From positions 1 through 43,412 of IMG/VR virus record IMGVR_UViG_3300023313_000012: a stretch of 43,412 bases of DNA, one strand, 5' to 3'. A program made the translations under genes and the position numbers. This document shows positions 14,057 to 23,462 of this stretch, piece after piece. The first letter of the stretch is position 1. Every line of letters begins with the position of its first letter. This DNA comes from a virus. A model generated the notes under the pieces. It was not told the origin of the DNA. It ran no database searches and saw nothing but the letters and a program-made list of their open reading frames with translations.

Positions 14057-15284
14057 AAAGGCAGAGCAATGTTGGAATATATTAAAAGAAACTGGTTATG
14101 TTTACTTAGCTGGAAAGCCAAGAAGTGGCAAGACTTTAACAAGCTTATTAATAGCAGAGAAGTCCAAGAAAATCTCAAGTGTATTGATACTGACGAAGAA
14201 GGCTGCTATTGGGGGATGGGAGAAGTTCCTCAATGGCGTAAAACTTACCCACACTTACAAAGTGACGAACTACGAGCAGGTGGGGAAGTGGAATACAGAG
14301 AAGAGGAAAGCAAACCTAAAACTCAACCCAAAGGACTATGATTTAGTTATTATAGATGAGTCACATAACCTAGGGACTGTAGGTAAGCCATCAGGTAGGT
14401 ATAAAACTATTAAAACTTTATGCTATAATATGCCACATATACATTTAAGTGGCACTGCTATAGTAGAGTCACCTAATAGTATCTACCATCAAATGTCTAT
14501 TAGTAAATATAACCCATTTAAGTTTAAGAACTTTTATGACTTCTTTAGGAAGTATGGAGAACCATATTATATTAAAGCTGCTGGTAGAGATATAGCACAG
14601 TACGATAGATATAAACCAGGGCTCTTAGAAGAGATTAATAAATTTACAGTTTATATGACTCAAGAAGACGCCGGGATATCTAGGGATGTACAAGCCACTG
14701 ATGTATTACACTACATTGAGCTAGGAAAAGAAACTAAGGAACTTTATAATAGGTTACAGAAAGACAATATATGCAGGGTATGGCCTGGTTATTTATCTGA
14801 TTGTAATACTGATAAGCCTCTAGATTTAGTTTGTGATACTACTATGAAGCTAAGGGCATCTCTACATATGCTTGAAAGTGGTATAGCTAAGATAGATGAT
14901 GATTATATAGAGCTTGGTAATACAGAAAAGATAGATTATATCTATAATACTTTTGGAGATACAGAAGATGTTGGTATTATGTGTCACTTTATAGGTGAAA
15001 GGAGGCTACTTGAGAAGAAGTTTAAGAATGCTACTATATATTCTAGCACTAGCCACGCGGAAGGTGTTGATTTATCTCATCTTAAGCATTTTATTATTAT
15101 GTCAAGTGGTTATAGTGGTAGTAAGTTCATTCAACGGAGAGATAGGATAGTTAATATCAATGGTAGTAATACTACTAAAGTCCACCACATACTAGTTAAG
15201 AAAGCTATTTCTGAGCAAGTATATAAGAAGACTAGTAAGAAGGAAGACTTTAATAACTCTACTTATGAGGCTAATTCACTTTAG
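14028..15284 (+). CDS. SF2 (SNF2-like) helicase
   Basis: 418 residues from ATG 14028 (MITPYPHQVEKAE), chosen because the Q-motif-like PHQ must be near the N-terminus. An earlier in-frame ATG at 13962 would add 22 residues inside the previous gene. Walker A is GKPRSGKT (29-36), motif II is DESH (110-113), motif III is LSGTA, and the C-lobe has FIQRRDRI (motif VI arginines). It matches the short SNF2-type helicases encoded beside VRR-NUC genes in phages. Its stop overlaps the end of the opposite-strand zincin gene by 9 bases. Confidence 0.88.
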   Translation: MITPYPHQVEKAEQCWNILKETGYVYLAGKPRSGKTLTSLLIAEKSKKISSVLILTKKAAIGGWEKFLNGVKLTHTYKVTNYEQVGKWNTEKRKANLKLNPKDYDLVIIDESHNLGTVGKPSGRYKTIKTLCYNMPHIHLSGTAIVESPNSIYHQMSISKYNPFKFKNFYDFFRKYGEPYYIKAAGRDIAQYDRYKPGLLEEINKFTVYMTQEDAGISRDVQATDVLHYIELGKETKELYNRLQKDNICRVWPGYLSDCNTDKPLDLVCDTTMKLRASLHMLESGIAKIDDDYIELGNTEKIDYIYNTFGDTEDVGIMCHFIGERRLLEKKFKNATIYSSTSHAEGVDLSHLKHFIIMSSGYSGSKFIQRRDRIVNINGSNTTKVHHILVKKAISEQVYKKTSKKEDFNNSTYEANSL

Positions 15285-16553
15285 CCTAGCTACCTTGGCA
15301 CTACCCCAATCAAATTCTTCCTTAGATATCCAGCCTCTAAGGCGATAAAATTTTAACCTATTCATAAAGTATTCTTTAGCAGTACTTCCATAGTTAGTAT
15401 TAAATGTATCTGATGGCTTAAAAGTCTCTAGTTCATTTAGTATATCAGACCCTGAAGAACTAGAGGACTTAGGCCTACTAGTGCTAAGTGTTTTAAAACC
15501 CAATAATTCTAGTGCATCAGCATCACTAGCTAAATTTTCATTAAGCTCAGACTCCTTAATAAATCTCCTAATTTCAGGAAGGTCCTTTGGTGTCACTTTA
15601 CCAGTGCGAATTCTAGCAATTAGGTCAGATACTATCGGCTTATTAATATTACCAAATAGATTCCTAGCTTTATCTAAGTCGTATAGTGATAAGCCTTGTG
15701 CTTTTATAATTTCTATAATAGGATGATTTTTTGGCTTTATATTTTTACCTGCTAGCCTTGCTTGGACTTCTCCTATTTCTCCTTGATATACAGTATAAGC
15801 GTCCACACCAAACTCCTCACTTAATTGCTTAACTACACTGGACTTGATAGATGTACCTAAGTATGGAGAATTATCCAGGCTCTGTACAGCATGCTGAATT
15901 TCATGTAGTGCAGTATCTTTTGTACCATCATAAACTATATTGCCAAATTCCGAGGAAAAATAGCCACCCTCACCAGGTGTTATAACCATTTCAGGGTCTA
16001 CATCCCTATAGATTTTATCTATACTTGGAAAGTTCTTAGTAGCAAAACCATCACCAAAGTTACCTTTAGGCACTTTAATAGTTTTCCATACTTTTGGTGA
16101 ACCATCGAAGTCCAAAAACCAGCCTCCTTTGTTCCAAAGCTCTCTAACTTCATTTGTACCACTAACTGATGCAGCAGGAACCTTAGATAGCTTAGAGGCT
16201 ACGACCTCTTTTGGCATATTTAATCTTTGCGGTGAACTTATTATCTGTGATGGCTTAACCAGTGACTCTAAAAATTCACCGTATTTACTATCGGATAAGC
16301 TAGTGAGTGATTTTTTTATTGTGGACTTTAAATTCTTACTATTAGTGTACCTACCAGCTACTCCGCCTACAGACATACCTATAATAATATCTGCTATATC
16401 TGTCTTACCATCATTATTATAATCTCTTTGGTTTATACTAGCATCTAGGCCACCACTAAGTGAACTTATAGCCTGTGTTAGTGGTCTATTTACATTAGAG
16501 CCTTCTAGGTTTTCTATTGCTTCTTTCATTAGTTTGCTACAGTTGCTAGCCAT
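15276..16553 (-). CDS. Zincin-like metallopeptidase, probable ejected virion protein
   Basis: 425 residues. A HEXXH zinc site, HEIQH (217-221), is followed by a possible third ligand in YQGEIGEVQAR (E259 or E262). This resembles the zincin-type large polyvalent-protein domains found at the ends of phage ejected proteins. Residues 44-55 (DYNNDGKTDIAD) form an EF-hand/dockerin-like calcium loop. A glycine-rich hydrophobic stretch follows (IIIGMSVGGVAG). It is the most downstream gene of the late operon, after the portal and a 717-residue virion protein. It may cut cell-wall cross-bridges or host proteins; substrate unknown. Confidence 0.75.
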   Translation of the reverse strand: MASNCSKLMKEAIENLEGSNVNRPLTQAISSLSGGLDASINQRDYNNDGKTDIADIIIGMSVGGVAGRYTNSKNLKSTIKKSLTSLSDSKYGEFLESLVKPSQIISSPQRLNMPKEVVASKLSKVPAASVSGTNEVRELWNKGGWFLDFDGSPKVWKTIKVPKGNFGDGFATKNFPSIDKIYRDVDPEMVITPGEGGYFSSEFGNIVYDGTKDTALHEIQHAVQSLDNSPYLGTSIKSSVVKQLSEEFGVDAYTVYQGEIGEVQARLAGKNIKPKNHPIIEIIKAQGLSLYDLDKARNLFGNINKPIVSDLIARIRTGKVTPKDLPEIRRFIKESELNENLASDADALELLGFKTLSTSRPKSSSSSGSDILNELETFKPSDTFNTNYGSTAKEYFMNRLKFYRLRGWISKEEFDWGSAKVARLK

Positions 16554-18706
16554 TATTCACACTCCTTAAGCATTTCTTTTAGCTTCATTTTATAAATCTT
16601 CTCCACTTCACTAGCTGGTAGTTTAGCTCCAGTTTCCTTATTAATAATTTTAACAAGTTCTCTAACCTCCGAGCGTAGCGTAGTTTGTAATATTTGAGTA
16701 TTCTTAGCTATGTCGTCTGCTTTCATTCTATCAGCAGTACTCTTCATTATACTGGTAAATCTCTTGCTATTAATTAGCTCAGAGGTTCTCTGTACTACTT
16801 TATCACTATATGGTTTACTAAGAGCTTCTCTAACTAACTTAGTTTGCTCTTCAATAACCTTAGCTTCTCCTGGGGTTCTACCGGCAGTACCGCCAGCCGT
16901 CCTATATTCAGGAGCTAAATTAACATCACCAGTAGTTTTAAGCTGTGGCTTGTACTCTATAAGCTTCTGCTTAACTACTTCAGCTTCATCTTTAGTAATC
17001 TTACCACTTTTCTGCAGCCTTTCTGTTTGCTTAAATATATCGTCAACAAAATCTAGGTGTGTTTCAGACTTTCTAATACTCTTTTTAATTGAGTCCACTA
17101 TCTGGATATCCTTATATCTACTTCTATTAAACATAGGTGAGAATAAGTCTGTTACCTCTTTTACTACTTTACTCCACATACCAAGAGCTCCAGTTGCTTC
17201 TGATGTTCCACCTAATGGTGTTATAGCATTGCCAAGGTATTTATCATTAGCAAAACGCTTTTCAAACTCTTTCATAATAGGCACTAGTCTATCAATATTG
17301 CTAGAGCTTAAACCTTCCTTTTTAATATCAGCTACTACTTTACCCCAGTTAACAGCATAGTCACTCTTAGTATTTTTCTCTATAATCTTACCAAGATTAT
17401 AGTTATTTATAGTTTCTCTATATGTGCCAATAGCTTTATCTTTAATCTCATTTAGCTCTTTAGGTATACTAGTCTCTACATAATCATCTAGTTTAGACTT
17501 AATATCTGTAAGAACCTCAGTTGATTTTCTAGACTTCTTAATTGAAGTCTTCCTAAGCATAGCATTTATATTCTCTCTGATATCCAATGCAGTACCTGGA
17601 GTTATAGGCTCGCTTAAATCAGCTTTAATCTGTTTTATAGCAGTGCCAAGTCCGCTAGGGTCAGTAGCATATATATCAGCTATCTCATCTATCTTACTAT
17701 TAGCTGAAGTTAAGTCAACCATTGAGTCTGTACCCTCATCAATAGTTTTTCTCATCTCTCCGTATTGTTTAGACGCTGCTAGCAGGTCATTCTCATTAGC
17801 TAAAAATGGCTCTGTAATCTGCTTTCTTTGCTCAAGTCTCTTACCAAGCATTGCAGAAGTGATGCTATCATCTTTAGCTGCACCTTTAAAGTAATTCTTA
17901 GCTAAGTCAATCTGTTCAGCTAATGCTATTGTTTGGTCTTCTTTAGGAATACCTTTTAATAGCTTAACTGCCTCATCCTCACTAACTCGTCCCTGGTTTA
18001 ACCTAAGCAGTATTTTAGCTTCTTTACTAAGAGGGTCAAGCTTCTCCATAATCTTATTTATAGCAGCTGTACCTACACCACCAGTAACTGCACCTATAAT
18101 AGTTGATATAGCTTTATCTTGCTCGCCCTTATTATTACCCTCAGCGTCTATATATCCATATAACCCACCAAGCATAGTATTGGCCATAGCACCTTTAGCC
18201 CAAGGTAGTACCATATAGGTAGCTAGGTTGCCAACTGTACTTGGGTGTATCATATCATCTGGATTAAGCTTATTATACTCTTCGGTAAATGCATTCAGCT
18301 TATCTACAGCTTCAGCTGCTCCAGTATCATAACCAAAAGTTTCTTCAATAGCTTTTGCTGCACCAGCTAATGGCTTACGCGCACCAGCTACTATTTGTTT
18401 ACCATACTCACCAGTATTCTCAGCTATCTCTGGTAGTCTATCAACTAGGTCTGATGATGCCTCCCGCAGCGAACCTCTATAAGTAGACTCCTCAGCTTCT
18501 CCTAAAGTACTAATTTGTTCTAGTTCCTTAACTTCTACTGGTAATCTACTTTCAAATTCACTAGATGGTTGCATAAATGGTATTTCACTAGTTTCTGGCT
18601 CTATAGCTTCAGCTGATAGGTCAGCTTCCCATGGCATTAAGTCACTAGTTTCTGGCTCTATAGCTTCCGCTGATAGGTCAGCTTCCCATGGCATTAAGTC
18701 TTCCAT
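16553..18706 (-). CDS. Large internal virion / ejection protein
   Basis: 717 residues. The N-terminus carries an exact 19-residue tandem duplication (DLMPWEADLSAEAIEPETS, twice). The rest is mostly helical, with a glycine-rich membrane-like segment (TIIGAVTGGVGTAAI, about residue 200) and long coiled-coil regions. This pattern fits podovirus internal core or ejection proteins (for example T7 gp15/gp16 or P22 gp16 analogues) that form a DNA channel across the envelope. It lies between portal and zincin genes and overlaps both by one base. Confidence 0.7.
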   Translation of the reverse strand: MEDLMPWEADLSAEAIEPETSDLMPWEADLSAEAIEPETSEIPFMQPSSEFESRLPVEVKELEQISTLGEAEESTYRGSLREASSDLVDRLPEIAENTGEYGKQIVAGARKPLAGAAKAIEETFGYDTGAAEAVDKLNAFTEEYNKLNPDDMIHPSTVGNLATYMVLPWAKGAMANTMLGGLYGYIDAEGNNKGEQDKAISTIIGAVTGGVGTAAINKIMEKLDPLSKEAKILLRLNQGRVSEDEAVKLLKGIPKEDQTIALAEQIDLAKNYFKGAAKDDSITSAMLGKRLEQRKQITEPFLANENDLLAASKQYGEMRKTIDEGTDSMVDLTSANSKIDEIADIYATDPSGLGTAIKQIKADLSEPITPGTALDIRENINAMLRKTSIKKSRKSTEVLTDIKSKLDDYVETSIPKELNEIKDKAIGTYRETINNYNLGKIIEKNTKSDYAVNWGKVVADIKKEGLSSSNIDRLVPIMKEFEKRFANDKYLGNAITPLGGTSEATGALGMWSKVVKEVTDLFSPMFNRSRYKDIQIVDSIKKSIRKSETHLDFVDDIFKQTERLQKSGKITKDEAEVVKQKLIEYKPQLKTTGDVNLAPEYRTAGGTAGRTPGEAKVIEEQTKLVREALSKPYSDKVVQRTSELINSKRFTSIMKSTADRMKADDIAKNTQILQTTLRSEVRELVKIINKETGAKLPASEVEKIYKMKLKEMLKECE
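18588..18701 (-). repeat. 57-bp tandem duplication in the 717-residue gene
   Basis: 18588-18644 and 18645-18701 differ at only about two bases. The unit is a multiple of three and encodes the 19-residue motif DLMPWEADLSAEAIEPETS twice. A recent slippage or duplication event. Confidence 0.9.
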
Positions 18707-20532
18707 TATTCTGCTCCTGTCATTGCCCTACCTGGCATATTATTCATAGATTGCTCTTGAGGCATTTGCCCAGCTAATTCGCCTTGTTGCATAGCCTGCT
18801 GTTGCTGTGAGCTTAGCATTTGTGCTGTCTCATCAAGTATTGCTGCTAATTCCAAGCTATATTTAGACTTAGTATTTTTAACACTTAGTGAACCTGCTCT
18901 AAAGTAACCTGAAGGATTAGCCTGGCTAAGTAGATTACCCATAGGGCCATTCATAAACTGTTCTAGTAATACCCTATTTTCATTTTCATCATCATTAAAG
19001 CTTACTGTATCAATCTCAATATCAGCTTGTGTAAATGTAATATCAGTATCCATAGTAGGTATAGGAGCCATAATTATCCTACCGTCGCTATCTCTCATAG
19101 GTTCATTAGTCTCAGGATTAAGTAGCTCTTCAAATACCATACGAGTTTGTGGCTCGCCTGTTTGCGGGTCTATCATACCAGTAGGTATTTGAAGCGGCTT
19201 ATTTAGCTCAACCCATTTATTCCCTTGGTAATTATCACTAACTCTAATAATATCATTAGCAGTAAAGTATTGCTTAATCAGGTTTACAATGTCCCAACCA
19301 AGCAATCTATAAAACTGCTCAATCTTACTAGTTGAGTATCTTTGTGCTACTGCTGAGGCATTCTGCTGAAGCTTAACCTTAGCACCACTATCACTAGCAT
19401 ATGCCATGCCAAGAAAGCTATCATTAACGCTAAGTACTCTTTGTATTCTATCTAATGACTTATCAATAACTGTATATTGGTCAATTACTTCCCTAGTTAA
19501 GTTCTCTATTTTAATACCATTAAGGTCTTTAACAGGTATAATAGCATTAACTCTATTAAACTGGTCTGTGAATGTAGCTAAGTCTTCAACTGCTCCATCT
19601 TCAACAAACGCTTTTTGAGTGTTAACCATTAGTTGTATTTTAAGTAGCGCTTGGTTAATAGCATTTTGAGTTTCTAGTACTTCTCTAAACATACCATAGA
19701 ATTCTGCTCTATTACTGGTATTTAGCTTTTGTACTCTATAAGGGTTTTTAACTTCCTTATAAGTAATCTCTTTCTTACTAAGTATTTCATCTTGGCACCA
19801 GTAAATACTCCAGGTCTTATCACCATCCTTCATAATAGTATGTACTATTAAGTAGTTATCAAACCTTTTATATCTACCCATAAATTGAGTACTATAAGTA
19901 TAGCTAAAATCTGCCTCATCGATATATAAATGATTATAGTAAGCATCGATTTTCTCACGCTTAGCTTTACCAAACATACTATCTACGTCTTCCTCAGCAA
20001 CCCACTTAAATCTATGGATAAACTTAGCATCGCTATAATCATCTAGTCTACTCATAGGGTCAATAGCTAACTCTAAACTAGGTACATGATGAATATTGAT
20101 TTTATACTTAGGTCTACCAAAATCATCAGTTTCATCTAGTTGCTCAACATCAGTATAGCTACACATTAACCCTGTTAGTATACAATCAAGCTTAATCTTA
20201 TCACCTTCAGAGCTAAAGTTATTAGTTCTAAATACATAGTCAGTAGTATCTTGTAAAACACTAGCAGTTATAATGCTATTTTCCTTAGCAGGATTAATCT
20301 TAACGTTATTAACTATCGTTGAGTAGTAGCCAAGTAGCATACGAGCAAATAGCTTAATAACATTAAATGTTTCCGCTGGCTGTCCTCTGTTAGCTAAGAC
20401 AGCTAGCTGGTCCTTAGTATAATGTCTATTATGATAAAAGTCTATAACTTTTAGTGCCTCATTTCTAGAGTCTTCAAAGGCGTCATAGCTATACTTAAAA
20501 GTATCTTTAAGATTTTCTATAGTTGGTTTCAT
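18706..20532 (-). CDS. Portal protein (P22-like)
   Basis: 608 residues. It forms the dodecameric vertex through which DNA is packaged and ejected. The N-terminus (DFYHNRHYTKDQLAVLANRGQPAETFN split near residues 30-57) has the YxxRHY...NRGQP pattern of P22-type portals. It is followed by the wing and stem region with SYTDVEQ, IDPMSRLDDYSDAKFIHR and a Gln-rich C-terminus (SSQQQQAMQQ). Shorter than the 725-residue P22 portal but similar to marine podoviral ones. Unusually it lies about 15 kb from the terminase, beside ejection-protein genes. Confidence 0.88.
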   Translation of the reverse strand: MKPTIENLKDTFKYSYDAFEDSRNEALKVIDFYHNRHYTKDQLAVLANRGQPAETFNVIKLFARMLLGYYSTIVNNVKINPAKENSIITASVLQDTTDYVFRTNNFSSEGDKIKLDCILTGLMCSYTDVEQLDETDDFGRPKYKINIHHVPSLELAIDPMSRLDDYSDAKFIHRFKWVAEEDVDSMFGKAKREKIDAYYNHLYIDEADFSYTYSTQFMGRYKRFDNYLIVHTIMKDGDKTWSIYWCQDEILSKKEITYKEVKNPYRVQKLNTSNRAEFYGMFREVLETQNAINQALLKIQLMVNTQKAFVEDGAVEDLATFTDQFNRVNAIIPVKDLNGIKIENLTREVIDQYTVIDKSLDRIQRVLSVNDSFLGMAYASDSGAKVKLQQNASAVAQRYSTSKIEQFYRLLGWDIVNLIKQYFTANDIIRVSDNYQGNKWVELNKPLQIPTGMIDPQTGEPQTRMVFEELLNPETNEPMRDSDGRIIMAPIPTMDTDITFTQADIEIDTVSFNDDENENRVLLEQFMNGPMGNLLSQANPSGYFRAGSLSVKNTKSKYSLELAAILDETAQMLSSQQQQAMQQGELAGQMPQEQSMNNMPGRAMTGAE

Positions 20533-22154
20533 TAGTTAACCTTTTCCCAGTTATTTTTATCCTTATAGTTTCCACCTAAGAACTTATAGCCTTTAACTAC
20601 TTGCCCTGGTTTATATGGGCTATTTGATGACTTTTTACTAGGTTCTAAAATATCTAGTAACTTATTTGCAGAGTAAGGTAATTTATCAGAATAGCTAGTT
20701 GCTAGTTGCTTATTATCTTTTACAATAAAGTCCCTAAATGAGCTTAATGCCTTTTTCTGGTAAACTTCATCAGTTAAGCTCCCTCCAGTTAATAGGTTAG
20801 TTAAGAAATCTCTTTCTCTATCTGATGCTGCAGTACCTGAACGGTCTTTAATATAGCTGGCTAATACCATACCAACTTCGGTATCAAACCTAACATTGTC
20901 AAAAGTTCCATCATTCTCTTTACCTAGCAGTTTATATAAATAAGTTTTAGCATTAGCCACAACATCTTTATCTACAGGAATAGCAGAGCCACTAAGTATA
21001 TCATCAATCTGCTTAACAACTAGTGATGAGTTAACTAGCTTTGCTTGTGTATCCCCAAGAACAGTTTTCTCTTTCCCTTCAGCTTGCTTTATATAGCTAG
21101 TTTCATTATGTATAGCTTTGCTCTCATCATAAGTCCCATTAGCAAACATTTCCTTATTTGACTTAATAATATTAGACATGTCTTTGATATCAGCATTCTC
21201 TTTAACTTGTGCTGCTCCCGCAGAAAGCTTAGTTAAAGCTAGTTGACTACCCTCCATAAGCTCATCTGGGCTTAATGTTTCTATAGTTTTACCTTTAGCT
21301 CTAGCATAAGCAGTCATTAACTGCTTAAGCATATCACGTCTCCCGGACTTCGTTTTATCCATAGTAGCTACTGCATTCGGGTTTTGTTTTAAGTACTCAG
21401 TAAAAATAGCATCCATATCACCAGACTCATAAGCTGCAGCTGTCCCACTTAAGTATTTACTCTTTAAGTTAGTTGCTTTATCTTGTAGCTCTTGCTCACC
21501 ACTAGTTAAGCCGGCTCCCTTTAGTATAGCCTCATTATTCCTCGCTATTTTAATCAGGTTATCTTTTTCACTTTGTGACATATATTGCATAGTCCCAGTC
21601 TCTTTAATTAAACCAGCTATTGTCTGAGGTTTCCACTCAAGGCTATCTTTATCTTGCACCATTATAATAGATTTTTTATATACATCTGCCTGCTCTGGCG
21701 TAAGGTCTTGCCCCTTAGTAACCTCTTCTATAACACCATTATCTATTTCCGGTATAATTGGTCTAATGTCTGAGACATTAAAAGACTCATTAAGTTTTTC
21801 CCTCAATAAAGGGTTAGTCTTAAACTCTTTTATGCTATCAGAATACTTGCCATCTATCCAGTTTACTAAGATATTTTTTATAGTTGTAGCATTTGTCTGA
21901 CCTTCCATAGCTGCAAGTTTTGACTGCATTACTTTATTTTGTGCTTGTAACTCTGTTAATTTAACCTCGTCTTCACTTTGGCCTACCTGTGTTCTATCAA
22001 GGCTTTTAGTCTCTTGGTTATACTTATAATTTTTCTCTGCTTCTTGCAGCATTAGTCTTCTATTACTAAGCTCCTGAGAAGACTGAGCCTCTTCAGCTTT
22101 CCTTCTTTCTCTTTGTGCAGACACTCCTGCGCTAAACCCTGCAGCAAAACCCAT
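20532..22154 (-). CDS. Internal virion protein, coiled coil
   Basis: 540 residues, helical and charged. The N-terminus (GFAAGFSAGVSAQRERRKAEEAQ) begins with a short glycine/alanine segment, then a long coiled coil to about residue 95. This layout is typical of podovirus ejection proteins (compare P22 gp20 or T7 core proteins), which enter the cell with DNA. It lies between the S74-like protein and portal genes, overlapping each by one base. No enzymatic motif seen. Confidence 0.6.
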   Translation of the reverse strand: MGFAAGFSAGVSAQRERRKAEEAQSSQELSNRRLMLQEAEKNYKYNQETKSLDRTQVGQSEDEVKLTELQAQNKVMQSKLAAMEGQTNATTIKNILVNWIDGKYSDSIKEFKTNPLLREKLNESFNVSDIRPIIPEIDNGVIEEVTKGQDLTPEQADVYKKSIIMVQDKDSLEWKPQTIAGLIKETGTMQYMSQSEKDNLIKIARNNEAILKGAGLTSGEQELQDKATNLKSKYLSGTAAAYESGDMDAIFTEYLKQNPNAVATMDKTKSGRRDMLKQLMTAYARAKGKTIETLSPDELMEGSQLALTKLSAGAAQVKENADIKDMSNIIKSNKEMFANGTYDESKAIHNETSYIKQAEGKEKTVLGDTQAKLVNSSLVVKQIDDILSGSAIPVDKDVVANAKTYLYKLLGKENDGTFDNVRFDTEVGMVLASYIKDRSGTAASDRERDFLTNLLTGGSLTDEVYQKKALSSFRDFIVKDNKQLATSYSDKLPYSANKLLDILEPSKKSSNSPYKPGQVVKGYKFLGGNYKDKNNWEKVN

Positions 22155-23065
22155 TAATTACCCCTTATATAATCTAGTACTATACTGTAGTTTACAGCAT
22201 AATACTCATTTACTAAGCTTACACTACCAGGAATAGTATCTTGCACTTCTTGGGCTATTACACCAAAACCTGGGCCATAATAACCCAAGTGATTTGCAGC
22301 TTTATTCCAAGTCCAGTTATAGAAGTTAATTCCATTTATAGTACCAACTAAGCTAAGTTTATCTTTTAACCTTTTATCAGACGCCAGAAAAGCTCCACTA
22401 GCTCCACTAGCTCCACTAGCTCCACTAGCTCCACTAGCTCCACTAGCTCCACTAGCTCCACTTCCCATTAGTGAGCCTGAAAACTCTTGGAAGAACCCAG
22501 TATTCTGCTTACTCAATGCAGTAGCATTATTTAAGGCATTATTTGCAATACTACCTGATATACCGGCTGTTGAATTTGCGACATTTGCAGATATTCCTAA
22601 CATTTGGGTACCTTGCCCTAAGCCAAGCCCCAGTAATTGCATTTGCTGTTGTGCTGCCACCTGAGGTTGATTAGCTCTAATATTAGCTTTTTGGCTAGCT
22701 GCATTAGCTTCATTAGCTAGTATAGTAGCTGCTGCTACACCAGAAGAATTTAGCCCACGCTGTGCAAGCTGTCTATCAATATTCTTCTGGCTTTGTTGGG
22801 CTGCAGACTGTACTTGCGCTAGCTTTTGTGTAGTTACTTCTTCACCAGTTAGGTTCTTAAAGTATGTACCTAAGTCTTCTTGCAAAGGGCCATAAATACT
22901 CTGCCATTTATCATATTGCTCCATTTGAAAAGCCAGCTGCTCATCACCAATTTTATTAGCTCTTGCAGCTTGTTCCGCTGCTCTATTTTCTGCTCGTCTC
23001 TGCCCAGCATAGTCAGTTAAACCTATAGCGTCTGTTATATCACCTAAAAAGCCTCCACCACCCAT
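22154..23065 (-). CDS. Virion protein with Gly-Ala-Ser repeat and S74-like C-terminus
   Basis: 303 residues. The N-terminal part is a Gln/Ala-rich helical region (AENRAAEQAARANK; QAQ and QQ runs) like P22 gp7 or other DNA-ejection proteins. Residues about 201-225 are a run of GAS triplets. The last 75 residues (SDKRLKDKL..., GVIAQEVQDTIPG, YYAVNYS) match the Peptidase_S74/intramolecular chaperone signature, which normally trimerises fibres and cuts itself off before SDxRxK. The chaperone domain is short and lacks the usual long C-terminal helix. The fusion of an ejection-like region and a chaperone-like tip is uncommon. Confidence 0.7.
   Translation of the reverse strand: MGGGGFLGDITDAIGLTDYAGQRRAENRAAEQAARANKIGDEQLAFQMEQYDKWQSIYGPLQEDLGTYFKNLTGEEVTTQKLAQVQSAAQQSQKNIDRQLAQRGLNSSGVAAATILANEANAASQKANIRANQPQVAAQQQMQLLGLGLGQGTQMLGISANVANSTAGISGSIANNALNNATALSKQNTGFFQEFSGSLMGSGASGASGASGASGASGASGASGAFLASDKRLKDKLSLVGTINGINFYNWTWNKAANHLGYYGPGFGVIAQEVQDTIPGSVSLVNEYYAVNYSIVLDYIRGN
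22391..22462 (-). repeat. Eight tandem 9-bp units encoding Gly-Ala-Ser
   Basis: AGCTCCACT is repeated eight times without interruption (22391-22462), giving Gly at every third residue. Slippage would change the repeat number in frame, so linker length can vary between genomes. Confidence 0.95.
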
Positions 23066-23067
23066 AG

Positions 23068-23448
23068 TTAACCCCTTATATATTTGTCAAGCATTTTACT
23101 GCCTTCTTTAGTAACTGCTTTAGCAGTCCACCTAGTAAAACCATAACTTAATATTAAAGCTTCTGCTTCGACTAGGAAGTCTTTTACTTTAATACGACTA
23201 TTGGTTTCTACATACATAATAGTAAAATCGAACTCTATTTCTGTATTAGGTCTCCCTAAAATAATACCAACTACATCAGACTCTCTAAATAACCCTAGTA
23301 TTAGCGAGCCTGGAACTCCTACTTCTATAATAAACATATTAGTAGAACTAAAGGCATTAGTAGCTCCCATAGTGGAGCGTGCCAATTTCTCATATAGTGG
23401 AAGTATAGTATATATATCACTATTTTTTAATTGTTTTATTTCATACAT
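23068..23448 (-). CDS. GNAT-like acetyltransferase
   Basis: 126 residues. The pattern is GNAT-like: an N-terminal beta-helix (YEIKQLKNSDIYTILPLYEKL), a central beta-hairpin (GVPGSLILGLFRESDVVGIILGR), then TIMYVETNSRIKVKDFLVEA leading into a helix. Small GNAT-like proteins are common near podovirus portal or tail genes, with unknown targets. No Shine-Dalgarno precedes the ATG. A -10-like TATAAT ends only 5 bases upstream, so the mRNA may be leaderless. Confidence 0.6.
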   Translation of the reverse strand: MYEIKQLKNSDIYTILPLYEKLARSTMGATNAFSSTNMFIIEVGVPGSLILGLFRESDVVGIILGRPNTEIEFDFTIMYVETNSRIKVKDFLVEAEALILSYGFTRWTAKAVTKEGSKMLDKYIRG

Positions 23449-23453
23449 AGTCT

Positions 23454-23462
23454 ATTATAACA
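23454..23462 (-). promoter_or_regulatory. Extended -10 promoter for the GNAT gene
   Basis: On the leftward strand TGTTATAAT (23462-23454) forms an extended -10 just 5 bases before the ATG at 23448. Transcription would start at or near the A of ATG. The upstream region is AT-only, without the TTAATC element at the usual spacing. Confidence 0.4.

Noticed and set aside
14069-14341. 90-codon ORF within the SF2 helicase region
   Set aside because: Overlaps the helicase Walker A coding region in another frame; no start signal and no motif.
15481-17894. Rightward ORFs (for example 16710-17360) inside late genes
   Set aside because: They are antisense to the well-supported zincin and ejection genes, and have no ribosome site or family match.
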